A DNA stretch of 47,261 bases from Gluconobacter thailandicus F149-1 = NBRC 100600 (GCF_000964465.1 NZ_BANH01000078.1:1-47261), one strand, 5' to 3'. Positions 16,658 through 25,537 are shown, numbered from the stretch's first letter. The notes: a model not told the origin generated them from the sequence alone. A program made the numbers and translations.

Positions 16658-19090
16658 TTACTCCGCTCTGAGCGCGCGGGCCGGTTCGGCGCGGGCTACG
16701 TTCAGGGTCTGAAACAGGACAGTCAAAGCGGCGACGAGCAGCGCCGCGGCAAAGACTGCGGCGAAATACAGAGGGGAAAGGGGAATGCGTGCGTCGAACC
16801 CTGACAGCCAGTTTCGCATCACCACCCAGGCCAGCGTGCATCCGATGAGTCCTGCACCCAGAACCGGCTTGAGAAACTGTCCCAACAGCAGGCCCAGAAC
16901 TCGTGCTGTTGTCGCACCCAGCGTCTTGCGGATTCCGACTTCCAGCATCCGGCGGGCAACGGTGAAAGACGCGAGTGCATACATGCCCATCAGTGCGATG
17001 AAGATCGCAACGCCAGCGCCGATGGCCAGAAGTTCTCCACGCCGCTCGTCGCCTCGATAATCATGAGACAGAAGATCGCTCGCCAGTAACGCACTGAACG
17101 CAAGATCAGGCGCCCTGCTTTGCCAGATCGTCCGCAGATTAGCCTCGACATCACGCTCCGGACGGTTTTCGAAGCGTACGCCTGCACTGCTGAAACGATA
17201 GGGCATGGAGCTGTAAAAATAGATGGAAGGAAGAGGCGCTGAGCGTGCTGAATTCAGACGGACGTCATTCACTACGCCGATTACGTGCCATGGTGCACGA
17301 TCGGTATGTTTGCGGATTGTCTGACCCAGTGCCGCTTGTGGTGTCGTATAACCAAGGGCGCGCGCGGAGCTAGCGTCGATGACGACAGAATGTATTCCTT
17401 TGCCCTTCTGCTGGTCATCTTCGCCATGTGCATCGTCGAACAGGCGTCCGGCAATCAGGTGAAGTCCGAACAGCCGGAAATAGTCACGCCCGACATCCTG
17501 CCATTCAAGGCGGGGGCGCTGGTCCGGGGCGTTGAGAGGTGAGAAGTAGTCGGCCGCAGAGAACCCAAAATCGCCCGGCATGGTGTAAAAGCTGGATACC
17601 GTCGTAACACCGGGAACATTCCGGAAAGCATCCATAAGCGCCAGCTGCGCTGTGGGCGTGCCGATATTATCAATGAAGGGTATGAAGAGCAGCCCGTTGC
17701 GATCGAAACCGCGGTCCATGTCACGCACGAACACGGACTGACGCAGGATCACGACGCTTGAGACACTCAGTCCGATTGCGAAGCCAAATTGTATGACGAC
17801 GAGCCCAAGCCGGACGACAGCGCCCAGGCGTCCCATCGTAGCCATACGGGAAGCTGCGAGAACTCGGGCGGGTTGATATGCCGAGAGCCAAAAGGCCGGA
17901 TAGGTTCCTGCAACCATGCCGACAAGGATGACCAGCACCAGAAGCGCAGGTATCAGGAGGTCATATGGAATCACCACATCCCAGCCGCCCAGCGCATTGA
18001 TTGTCGGTATGGCAATTTCGATCAGGGCAAGGGCAGGGATCGCGGCGCAGGCCGCGAGCAGGATCGCTTCACCCATGAATTGGATAATCAGATCACCTCG
18101 TGTGGCGCCAAGCGTTTTGCGCATTGCCACTTCTCGTGCACGGAGCAGCCCGCGTGCCGTGGAGAGATTGATTGTGTTGATGATGGCTGAGAGAAGCGCA
18201 AGAAGGCCAATGAGCCCAAGCATGATGACGCTGTTCCGGCTGGCACTTGAAATTCCGAGTGTCCCGTCAAGGAAATGTAAGGAGGGCAAGGGGCGAAGTC
18301 GCCAGTCCCGCAACTCGCCTGCGTCGCGCACCTGGGGGGGCACATGATCCAAAGAGAACCGTACCATTGCACCCTGTAAGCGTTTAGCGTCCGAGGGGGC
18401 GTGAAGACGGCAAAAGACATATCCACCTTCGATGCCCCACTGCAGGAAAGCCGGGGATGCAAGCATTGCGCTGTCGATCGGGATCAGCATGTCAGGCTGA
18501 AGTGTCACATTGCCGGGCACGTGACTGAGAACGCCGGTGACGATGAGTTCCGCTTTGCGTCCATCGTGATCAACGGTCAGCTTCTGGCCGATCACGTTGA
18601 TAGTATGGAAATAGGTGCGGGCACGTTCTTCTGAAAGAACGATGCTGTTTGGCGCGGATAGCGCAGACGCTGCGTCTCCGCGAACGAGCGGATAGGGCAG
18701 CGTCTCAAAAAAATCCGGATCGACATAGAGCGCGTTAGACGAACGAACGTCATCTGCCGTGATGATTGAGATATTATCGGGGCGAATACGTGTCGCATGA
18801 GTGATTTCTGGAAAGGCCGCCTTCAGAGCGTCGTAAACCCGAAACGGGGCATCTGCGATTTCAGAGGCGCGTCCGTCCTGCACATTGACCGCGTCCAGCC
18901 TGTAGATGCCGCGTGCTCCGTGGAGCCATTGGTCAAACGTAAATTCGTAACGAGCAATCAGCCCAAATGTGAGGCAGGCTGCCAGACCAAGTGCCAACCC
19001 CATGACGTTGATTGCCGTGTAGAGTCGATGGCAGCGCATTTGACGGAAGAAAGCCGCGAAAACAGTATGGACATGCGGGGTCAGCTTCAT
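16658..19090 (-). CDS. MacB-like ABC transporter permease (paralogue A)
   Basis: An 810-residue two-half permease, first of the four and directly after the ATPase gene. The N-terminal helix is YTAINVMGLALGLAACLTFGLIA. The first FtsX block carries INLSTARGLLRAREVAMRKTLGATR, and the second carries MLEVGIRKTLGATTARVLGLL near residue 720. The C-terminus ARAEPARALRAE is identical in style to paralogue B. AGGA lies a few bases upstream of ATG 19088-19090. The conserved RE(V/I)xxRKxLGA motifs are the predicted coupling segments that contact the ATPase. Confidence 0.92.
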   Translation of the reverse strand: MKLTPHVHTVFAAFFRQMRCHRLYTAINVMGLALGLAACLTFGLIARYEFTFDQWLHGARGIYRLDAVNVQDGRASEIADAPFRVYDALKAAFPEITHATRIRPDNISIITADDVRSSNALYVDPDFFETLPYPLVRGDAASALSAPNSIVLSEERARTYFHTINVIGQKLTVDHDGRKAELIVTGVLSHVPGNVTLQPDMLIPIDSAMLASPAFLQWGIEGGYVFCRLHAPSDAKRLQGAMVRFSLDHVPPQVRDAGELRDWRLRPLPSLHFLDGTLGISSASRNSVIMLGLIGLLALLSAIINTINLSTARGLLRAREVAMRKTLGATRGDLIIQFMGEAILLAACAAIPALALIEIAIPTINALGGWDVVIPYDLLIPALLVLVILVGMVAGTYPAFWLSAYQPARVLAASRMATMGRLGAVVRLGLVVIQFGFAIGLSVSSVVILRQSVFVRDMDRGFDRNGLLFIPFIDNIGTPTAQLALMDAFRNVPGVTTVSSFYTMPGDFGFSAADYFSPLNAPDQRPRLEWQDVGRDYFRLFGLHLIAGRLFDDAHGEDDQQKGKGIHSVVIDASSARALGYTTPQAALGQTIRKHTDRAPWHVIGVVNDVRLNSARSAPLPSIYFYSSMPYRFSSAGVRFENRPERDVEANLRTIWQSRAPDLAFSALLASDLLSHDYRGDERRGELLAIGAGVAIFIALMGMYALASFTVARRMLEVGIRKTLGATTARVLGLLLGQFLKPVLGAGLIGCTLAWVVMRNWLSGFDARIPLSPLYFAAVFAAALLVAALTVLFQTLNVARAEPARALRAE

Positions 19091-19129
19091 GATTCCTGCT
19101 CCAATCTCGGGACGCGCGCAGTTTCCGAC

Positions 19130-19813
19130 TCAAATAGCGTTGCGGACGGAGACCACGACCTGACCGTCGAGCATGTCGATGCGGCGGCGCGCGAGGTCGG
19201 CGTGGCTGGGAGAGTGTGTGACCATGATAATGGTGGCGCCTTCGTCATTGAGGCGCTGGAGGATATCCATCACCTGTGCGCCATTATCGGTGTCCAGGTT
19301 ACCGGTCGGCTCGTCAGCGAGGATCAGGCTGGGCTGGCCTACAATGGCGCGCGCAATGGCAGCGCGCTGTTGCTGGCCGCCTGAGAGTTGAGAAGGATAA
19401 TGCCGTGCGCGATGCGCGATGCCGACATGGTCCACCGCATGCGCAACACGTGCCCTGCGCTCGCTTTTGGGCATCTCACGGTAGATGAGGGCCAATTCGA
19501 TGTTTTCTTCGATCGTCAGCTCGTCGATCAGGTTAAAACTCTGGAAAACATACCCCAGATGTTCCCGACGGAATTTGGCCAGTTCCGCTTCGTTCATTGC
19601 GGTCAGTTCCTGTGTGCCGAAGCGATAGGAGCCACTTGTCGGCCGGTCGATCGTACCGAGGATGTTGAGCAGGGTGGATTTGCCGCAGCCTGAAGGCCCC
19701 ATGATTGCAACGAATTCGCCGGTCTCGATCTGAAGGTCGATGTCCTGCAGGGCCGTGGTTTCCACCTCATCGGAACGGTAGAGGCGCTGGATATGAGAGA
19801 GTTCGATCAGCAT
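19130..19813 (-). CDS. ABC transporter ATP-binding protein (LolD/MacB type)
   Basis: A 227-residue nucleotide-binding subunit. Walker A is GPSGCGKST (39-47), the Q-loop is QSFNLIDELT (91-100), the signature is LSGGQQQR (143-150), Walker B is LILADEPTGNLD (163-174), and the H-loop is VTHSPSHA near 200. The N-terminal motif IELSHIQRLYRSDEVETTALQDI is that of the LolD/FtsE/MacB-N branch. It is the only ATPase in the operon and so would have to energise up to four permeases. It lies 14 bases after the membrane-fusion gene. Confidence 0.96.
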   Translation of the reverse strand: MLIELSHIQRLYRSDEVETTALQDIDLQIETGEFVAIMGPSGCGKSTLLNILGTIDRPTSGSYRFGTQELTAMNEAELAKFRREHLGYVFQSFNLIDELTIEENIELALIYREMPKSERRARVAHAVDHVGIAHRARHYPSQLSGGQQQRAAIARAIVGQPSLILADEPTGNLDTDNGAQVMDILQRLNDEGATIIMVTHSPSHADLARRRIDMLDGQVVVSVRNAI

Positions 19814-19827
19814 GATATTCGGCCCTG

Positions 19828-21147
19828 TCAGTGGATCGAGAGATGGTTGAAATTCTTGTAGGAATTGTAGGAGGAGACGATCACCCGATCGCCATCATGC
19901 AACCCGCCGGTGATTTCGACCTGCTCGGGATTGCGACGCCCGGACGTGATTGCAACCCGGTCAGCGCTGTGATCTCCTGATGCCATGACAAAGGCCGAAG
20001 AGCCGCCACTCGCCTCCAGCCATGCGCCATTTGGCAGGACGAGAGCACGATGGGTTTCACCGAGCGTGATGCGCAGATCGACGCTTTCTCCGCGCCTTAA
20101 CCCTGCTGGCGGAGGACGGTCGAACGTGAGTTCCGCGCGAAACTGGCCGTTCGTAACCTGCGGATGCACGCGGGATACGGTCATTGGCAGTTTTGTGTCG
20201 CCAAGATCAGCCTCGGCCCGTTCGCCGATTGCAACGCGACCTAGATAGAATTCATCAATGTCCGCATCGAGACGGTACTGTCCCTCACTGTCGATCTGGC
20301 CGATCTTATCTCCAGCTTTCAATGACTGCCCCGGCTGAAGGTCAAAATTGGTCAGTCGGCCATCCAATGGCGCGCGAAGGACGAGTGCATTGAGGCTGGT
20401 CTCCACGACGTCCAGATTGGAGCGCAGCCGCTGAGCTTCCTCATCAATCTCGTTTCCCTGACGATCCGCAACCTTCAGGTCCAGTGTCAGTGCATTTTCA
20501 AGGCGTTTTAGGCGCTGGGCGTAATAGTCAGCCTCGTCACGATAGGACTGAACGTTCGCGTCAGATTCAAAGCCTTGTCCGTGAAGTTGCTGGCGGATGG
20601 AAAGTTCGCGCTGGGCCTTGAGAAGATTATATCGGGCCTCGGCAAGCTGCGTTTCTTCGGTTGTGCGCGTTTGTTGCAGGGTCAAGCGCTGGGCGCTGAC
20701 TGCACCGAGCTGACTTGCGATCTGCGCTTCCCGGGAGGTGACGTCGAGCTGGAGTTGAGGATTGGTCAAATGCGCCAGAACATCCCCTTTTTTCACGAGG
20801 GCACCATCCTTTGCCACGACCTCAGAAACCTCTCCGCCCTGTATGGCGTCGATAAAAGTGACGTTGAGCGGAGCAACGGTGGCGCGGACTGGAAGGTAAT
20901 CGAGAAAGGGTGCGGACTGTACGGTCGCTATTGTCAGCTGATCCTGAGATACCGAAAGTGTTCCCGATGCGGGTACGAGACGCCATCCAGCCCAGAGAAG
21001 ACCCACAACCACAACGGGAGCGCCATAACGCAGGGTCTTCCGGAGCACGACCTTACGCCGTGAAGGAGGAACCGCTCGATCCATGACTGCGCCTGATGCC
21101 GGGCGCATCGTAGTGTTCGACGACGCTTTGGAAACGGGTTGATCCAT
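19828..21147 (-). CDS. HlyD/MacA-type periplasmic membrane-fusion protein
   Basis: 439 residues: a cytoplasmic basic N-terminus, one membrane helix at about 43-60 (GAPVVVVGLLWAGW), a split biotinyl-lipoyl-like hairpin (GGEVSEVVAKDGALVKKGDVLAHL and APLDGRLTNFDLQPGQSLKAGDKIG), a coiled-coil in between (residues ~130-240), and a beta-barrel plus membrane-proximal domain. This adaptor bridges the permease and the TolC-like channel. It is the first gene of the leftward efflux operon. AGGAG is nine bases upstream of the ATG, and the operator-like palindrome is about 115 bases upstream. Confidence 0.94.
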   Translation of the reverse strand: MDQPVSKASSNTTMRPASGAVMDRAVPPSRRKVVLRKTLRYGAPVVVVGLLWAGWRLVPASGTLSVSQDQLTIATVQSAPFLDYLPVRATVAPLNVTFIDAIQGGEVSEVVAKDGALVKKGDVLAHLTNPQLQLDVTSREAQIASQLGAVSAQRLTLQQTRTTEETQLAEARYNLLKAQRELSIRQQLHGQGFESDANVQSYRDEADYYAQRLKRLENALTLDLKVADRQGNEIDEEAQRLRSNLDVVETSLNALVLRAPLDGRLTNFDLQPGQSLKAGDKIGQIDSEGQYRLDADIDEFYLGRVAIGERAEADLGDTKLPMTVSRVHPQVTNGQFRAELTFDRPPPAGLRRGESVDLRITLGETHRALVLPNGAWLEASGGSSAFVMASGDHSADRVAITSGRRNPEQVEITGGLHDGDRVIVSSYNSYKNFNHLSIH

Positions 21148-21242
21148 GCACTGTTTCTCCTGTTGGCAAACAGTGTATCATGGAGATTATCGAATTTATC
21201 TTATTGATAAATAAGGAAGAAATTAAGGTATCTGTCTAGGCA

Positions 21243-21278
21243 TGTCCGGTTTCGAACACAGTGTCCGGAAGCGGACAC
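21243..21278. promoter_or_regulatory. Candidate operator: TGTCCG palindrome plus extra half-site
   Basis: A perfect inverted repeat GTGTCCG (21261-21267), GAAG, CGGACAC (21272-21278) lies between the divergent efflux operon and two-component genes. A third half-site TGTCCGG (21243-21249) is a direct repeat of TGTCCGG at 21262-21268, 19 bases away. It is a likely binding site for the Fis-type helix-turn-helix of the adjacent response regulator. No sigma-54 GG-N10-GC promoter could be found nearby. Confidence 0.6.
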
Positions 21279-21345
21279 CTTTGAAAGGTCTGTCAAGATC
21301 GAAATGAATGACTTCCGCAACGAATCGGGAGAAGGAAAGTCCTTA

Positions 21346-22515
21346 GTGCCCCGTCTTCTCTTCGTCGATGATGATCGCGATGTGCAGATTGCTGCGAGGC
21401 TATTATTTCGCAGAAGTGGGATCGAGATGCTGTCCGCGTATGGAGCGGAAGAGGCTCTGACACAGCTTGCATCTTTCCCTGTGGACCTTGTGCTGCTGGA
21501 TCTCAATTACAGGAAGGGCGAAAGTAGCGGCGCAGAGGGGTTGGCCTTACTCAGAGATATCCTGGTTCTCCGTCAGGATCTGCCCGTGATCGTCGTAACC
21601 GGACATAGCGGCGTAACGATTGCGGTTGCAGCGATGCGAGCAGGCGCTGCTGATTTCGTTATGAAGCCTTGGAATAATGAGCGCCTTCTTGCGCTGGTTG
21701 GCACAACTCTGAAGGGGCGTCGGGCCGATCAGGCGGCTGAAACCGATCCTGTTATGATCGTGGCGTCGGAGAACCTGCGCCGTATTGTCACTGAAGCCGA
21801 CCGCTTGGCCATTACTCGTGCTCCACTGGTCATTGCAGGGCCGTCAGGGGTTGGAAAGATGCTTCTTGCAAGGCGCATTCATGCGCTTTCTCAGGAGATC
21901 AATCCTGCAGTGACGATCCGCGCAGAAGATTGCGAGGGTCTACCTGAAGGAGGCGGAACGTGGATCTTTCGCAACTTTGAAGCGCTGTCTGCACCCATGC
22001 AACGACATCTGGCAGACAGGCTGGATGAACCCACGCCCCCACGGGTCCTTGCCCTCTCATCTGTGGATCATACTGGTTTGGAGGCTGCTCTTGACCCGCG
22101 ACTGATGCTGCATCTTGGGATGGTAATACTTCCGCTGTCACCTCTTCATGAGCGACCGGAGGATATCCTGGCCCTGAGCGGACATTTTCTACGCTATTTC
22201 TCAGTCCGGCATGGACTTGTGGAGCCGGTGATGGATGAAGAGCGGCGTCAGTTGCTCTGTGGAGAAGTATGGCCGCAAAACGTGCGAAGCCTTCGTGCAA
22301 CCGTTGAGCGGGCGGTCCTCACGGGAACATGGAGCGGGACATCATCCAACGGGCAGGACGCGGCTTCAAAAAGCACTCCTACACTGCGCGATACAGAGCG
22401 GTCCTTGATCGAGGCAACTCTTCGCAAACACGGATTCAATGTCACACAAGCGGCGCGGGAGCTGGGCCTGACACGACCGGCGCTCTACCGCCGGATGGCA
22501 AGGTATGGGCTTTAG
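21346..22515 (+). CDS. Degenerate NtrC-type response regulator (no GAFTGA)
   Basis: 389 residues in three domains. The receiver (1-115) has acidic pocket Asp8-10, phospho-acceptor Asp52 (LVLLDLN), Thr85 and Lys107 (MKPW). A reduced AAA+ domain has Walker A GPSGVGKM (165-172). A Fis-type helix-turn-helix occupies the last 25 residues (NVTQAARELGLTRPALYRRM). The AAA+ domain lacks the GAFTGA loop, about 35 residues are missing there, and Walker B reads TWIFRNFEAL instead of TLFLDEIGDL. It should therefore bind DNA but not remodel sigma-54. GTG 21346 is preferred: GGAGAAGGAAAG at 21328-21339 is well placed and the product then starts like other receivers (PRLLFVDDD). ATG 21304 would add 14 residues. 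Confidence 0.88.
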   Translation: MPRLLFVDDDRDVQIAARLLFRRSGIEMLSAYGAEEALTQLASFPVDLVLLDLNYRKGESSGAEGLALLRDILVLRQDLPVIVVTGHSGVTIAVAAMRAGAADFVMKPWNNERLLALVGTTLKGRRADQAAETDPVMIVASENLRRIVTEADRLAITRAPLVIAGPSGVGKMLLARRIHALSQEINPAVTIRAEDCEGLPEGGGTWIFRNFEALSAPMQRHLADRLDEPTPPRVLALSSVDHTGLEAALDPRLMLHLGMVILPLSPLHERPEDILALSGHFLRYFSVRHGLVEPVMDEERRQLLCGEVWPQNVRSLRATVERAVLTGTWSGTSSNGQDAASKSTPTLRDTERSLIEATLRKHGFNVTQAARELGLTRPALYRRMARYGL

Positions 22516-23736
22516 ATGCGGGTTGCGATTGAAACGCTTCTGCTGCTTTCCGGCATCATAGCGGCCTGTCTGATCACGGCTCCGGCGTGGCAGCACGGGT
22601 TTTACGCGACTGCTGTTCTGCTATCGTGCCTGGGATTATTTTGTACTGGCTCTGTCGTGGATGCACAGATCCGTATGGCGCGACGCCTGAAACGACAGGA
22701 ACCTTCCGTCGTGCGATCTGTGGATCGGGAAAAACTGCGCAATCGGGCGCTGCTGGACCATGCACCGGTTCCGCTGCTGATCCAGTATGTTGATGGCACC
22801 CTGCATGCTGCCAATCGCGCGGCGCGGCGTCTGTTCATGACGGAAGGTGTCCTACGCGATCCACCACCGCCACTTGTCAGAGCACTAGAAAATGACAAGA
22901 CGGGGCCCGAAAAACGTTTGATCCGGCTGGCGTCCAACGGAGGCTCATCCCGGGTCTATGCGTTATCGGTGGGGAAGGGTGGTGGCACCGGAGGCATCGT
23001 AGCGTATCTGGCACTGACAGATGTTGAAGCCGGACTGAACGCTGCTGAAGCACAGGCACTTCGTGATCTGTTGCAGATTTTGAGTCATGAAATCATGAAT
23101 TCCCTCACACCCATCGTTTCTCTGTCGGCGACGGCAGAGGATCTGTTTGCCGAACGCTGCAGTTTGAAGAGAGAGCGTTATGAGACAGACGATCTGATCA
23201 TCGAGGCGCTCGGGACAATCCGTCGCCGTACTGAAGGGTTGGATCGTTTTGTTCGCGGGTACCGTGATCTTGCCCGCCTGCCAGAGCCAGATCTGAAATT
23301 AACGGACCTTGGTGCATTGGTTCAGGAGATTGTCCGAATTTTTACTGCGCGATGGAAAAAATGTGTGGCGCTGGATGTCTTCGCACCGTCCGGCCGTATC
23401 ATGGTTCGACTTGATGCCGTGCAGATGGAGCAGGCGTTGTTAAACCTTCTGAACAATGGCGCGGAGGCTGCTCTCGAACAGCCTGACCCCCGGGTACAAT
23501 TGACTGTCGAAGCCGCGAATGACGCGATTACTATCAGTGTTCGCGATAACGGACCGGGTATAGACATGGATCTACGGGACCAAATCTTCGAGCCGTTTGT
23601 GTCATTCAAGTCTGGAGGAAACGGAATCGGATTGCCTCTCGCGCGCCAAATTATCAGAGGTCACGGTGGTAGACTGGCATTAGGGATCACAGACGAGCAA
23701 TCACATTGGAACACAACGTTTGAGGTGCAGTTATGA
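22516..23736 (+). CDS. Membrane sensor histidine kinase
   Basis: 406 residues: two N-terminal membrane helices (about 5-24 and 30-49), a PAS-like region around 78-170 (LLDHAPVPLLIQYVDGTLHAANRAARRLF), an H-box with phospho-acceptor His191 in LSHEIMNSLTPI, and a HATPase domain with the N-box LLNLLNNGAEAAL, VRDNGPGID, and FEPFVSFKSGGNGIGLPLA. There is almost no periplasmic loop, so the signal is sensed in or next to the membrane. The ATG follows the response-regulator TAG directly, so the two are translationally coupled. The HEIMNSL H-box is typical of kinases paired with NtrC-like regulators beside MacB-type exporters. Confidence 0.93.
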   Translation: MRVAIETLLLLSGIIAACLITAPAWQHGFYATAVLLSCLGLFCTGSVVDAQIRMARRLKRQEPSVVRSVDREKLRNRALLDHAPVPLLIQYVDGTLHAANRAARRLFMTEGVLRDPPPPLVRALENDKTGPEKRLIRLASNGGSSRVYALSVGKGGGTGGIVAYLALTDVEAGLNAAEAQALRDLLQILSHEIMNSLTPIVSLSATAEDLFAERCSLKRERYETDDLIIEALGTIRRRTEGLDRFVRGYRDLARLPEPDLKLTDLGALVQEIVRIFTARWKKCVALDVFAPSGRIMVRLDAVQMEQALLNLLNNGAEAALEQPDPRVQLTVEAANDAITISVRDNGPGIDMDLRDQIFEPFVSFKSGGNGIGLPLARQIIRGHGGRLALGITDEQSHWNTTFEVQL

Positions 23737-23782
23737 TATCCCCTCCACCATTTTTCTCAAAAATATTCTGAACCCGTGAAAT

Positions 23783-23801
23783 TTCCGTTCCAATAACGGA
23801 A
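23783..23801. repeat. 7-bp perfect inverted repeat upstream of the DUF3309 gene
   Basis: TTCCGTT (23783-23789), CCAAT, AACGGAA (23795-23801). It lies 58 bases before the DUF3309 start and could be an operator. It has no T tract, so it is unlikely to terminate the histidine-kinase transcript. Confidence 0.5.
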
Positions 23802-23858
23802 TAGAAACTTTCCAACTGCGCTAGCGTATCTCTCTTTCAACCTAACAGAGATCCCGCT

Positions 23859-24011
23859 ATGAGCCTGATCCTTCTTATCATTCTGGTACTCCTTTTGATC
23901 GGAGCACTCCCAACCTGGCCATATAGTTCCCGGTGGGGGTATTATCCTTCAGGTGGTTTGGGCCTTGTTGTGGTCATCGTCGTAATCCTTGTGTTGATGG
24001 GGCAGCTTTAG
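23859..24011 (+). CDS. DUF3309 small membrane protein (50 aa)
   Basis: 50 residues with two hydrophobic helices (about 1-16 and 33-49) joined by the conserved loop GALPTWPYSSRWGYYPSGGLG, which is the hallmark of DUF3309. These tiny inner-membrane proteins are widespread in Alphaproteobacteria and often stress-induced; their function is unknown. It is monocistronic as far as can be seen, and too short for usual gene-length cut-offs. Confidence 0.88.
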   Translation: MSLILLIILVLLLIGALPTWPYSSRWGYYPSGGLGLVVVIVVILVLMGQL

Positions 24012-24326
24012 CCTTTTCAACGCCGGAACAAGGATGGGCTGCTTCTGATGCCGCATGCGTGTAAACAAGTTGAATCTGTTCGATGCAACATTCATGACGC
24101 GGCCCGTTGCAGTAAGATCAGAAAGAAAATGATCTTTAGGCCCTAACCGCTTTGAAGTAGGAAACACTCCCGCATAGCCAGAGCGTCATACACCAGTTCA
24201 AAGCGGTACGGCTTTCCAAAACCTAAACCAAAGAGAGACCAACAGAGACAGAGTTGCGGAGAAAATCTTACAGCAGATCAACTCCTCAAATCTGTCCAGC
24301 AGGCCGATAGAGACGAATATGCGTGC
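24012..24326. other. Gene-free region containing an 11-bp inverted repeat
   Basis: No credible gene was seen. ACCGCTTTGAA (24146-24156) and TTCAAAGCGGT (24197-24207) are a perfect 11-bp inverted repeat with a 40-base loop. This could be a small mobile-element remnant, a structured RNA or a regulator site. Confidence 0.5.
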
Positions 24327-24878
24327 TCATAGAGAAACGTGCAGAGTGCGAAGAGCCTCTTTCTCCGCCATGCGCGGACCAGAAACGGATACAATCCTAA
24401 GTCCACCCTGAAAAATAGACAAAACCGTTTTCAAGGCAGATATAACCGTGTTGGCATTCGCCAGAGTTGACCCCGGAACTGCAGTCGATGCCTGGGACAC
24501 AGCGTTTCCCAGTAATGACGTCACATTTTGCAAATCTGTCAGGAGGGAATCCACCTGCGTCTTGAGGCACGTACTGTCATAAGTGACCGTCGTACTCGAA
24601 CCTGCAGCATTTGAGAATGCTGTCAGAGCGGCCTGTAACGCCGCCCCAGAAGCCTCGATAATAGCCATTGCCGGCGCACCAACTGCCGAGGAAACAGCAG
24701 CGAGGGACAAGATTGTTGTTACTGCGTTAATGCCAGCCGTTCCGTACGCTTTTACTTTAGCGACATTCAGGGTCACTATAGTCAGTTGCCCTGACGTTGT
24801 GACCGTACAGGCACCGAGGACACCAAGAGCAGAACCAGAGGCAAGAACTTTGAGGAATGACCTACGATTACCAATCAT
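24327..24878 (-). CDS. Tat-exported lipoprotein, unknown function
   Basis: 183 residues. The N-terminus combines a twin-arginine motif (RRSFLK, 5-10) with a lipobox LGAC (Cys24), so it should be exported folded by Tat and then lipidated. The mature part is low in charge and rich in Ala, Ser, Thr and Val, with long amphipathic helices (for example LAAVSSAVGAPAMAIIEASG and LSIFQGG near the end). No catalytic motif or known domain is recognised. The start is preceded by an AT-rich promoter-like tract at 24890-24925. Confidence 0.75.
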   Translation of the reverse strand: MIGNRRSFLKVLASGSALGVLGACTVTTSGQLTIVTLNVAKVKAYGTAGINAVTTILSLAAVSSAVGAPAMAIIEASGAALQAALTAFSNAAGSSTTVTYDSTCLKTQVDSLLTDLQNVTSLLGNAVSQASTAVPGSTLANANTVISALKTVLSIFQGGLRIVSVSGPRMAEKEALRTLHVSL

Positions 24879-25147
24879 GAATTCTCACTTAATATTATAA
24901 TATATAATTATTTCTGGAAGAAATTTACTTGTATTATGATTTTGTGACACTAAATATTAGCAATTCCCAACTGCACGCACCAAACGATAAAGCACTGTCA
25001 ATTAAAGAATACTTCTGAAATAAAATTCGACATCTTCGTGTAGGCATGTCAGAGCCCATGATTTTTTACGGGATCAGGCTTTCTTTGATGCACCGGTGAA
25101 CCTTTAGCATCCTCAACGATTGAATGTTCTTCTCAGAGGAGACAACC

Positions 25148-25357
25148 ATGTCGTTTCAAGCTTACATCCACTCAGCTCACGCATCTGTTCTTCTTGATTA
25201 TCCCGGAAAGCAGGATCCTTATGATCCATACCCCGATGGCGATCCAATGATTGATGATCCATCGGAAGAAGAGCCAGAATCAGAACCTGACGAATGGCCT
25301 GGCCCCGAACTTCCGGAAGAGCCAAATCCTTCACCTTATCCACCGTTAAGGGAGTAA
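25148..25357 (+). CDS. Small acidic proline-rich protein (69 aa)
   Basis: ATG 25148 has GAGGAG seven bases upstream and is preferred over ATG 25124. The first 20 residues are ordinary (MSFQAYIHSAHASVLLDYPG). The rest is a disordered Asp/Glu/Pro tract (DPYDPYPDGDP, EEEPESEPDEWPGPELPEEP) ending PPLRE. There is no signal peptide. Family not recognised. Its layout, a short helical head and an acidic proline tail, resembles the 54-residue protein at 987-1151. Confidence 0.55.
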   Translation: MSFQAYIHSAHASVLLDYPGKQDPYDPYPDGDPMIDDPSEEEPESEPDEWPGPELPEEPNPSPYPPLRE

Positions 25358-25537
25358 GTGCCCGCTTCTTCTCAAAAAGAGAGATTTTCGCCCATTTTCT
25401 TACATACTCAGCTTACCAAACAACGTGCCTGGGCACTTCCACGAAGAAGCGATCCCAGACACCTCGGCTGAAACCAAGCGTCACACAGAATATCTTGATG
25501 AGACATGTTTGTCTGCCTTATAGCCTGAGCGAAACAA

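Noticed and set aside
21148-21303. Sigma-54 promoter for the efflux operon
   Set aside because: No GG-N10-GC element is present on either strand, consistent with the regulator lacking GAFTGA.
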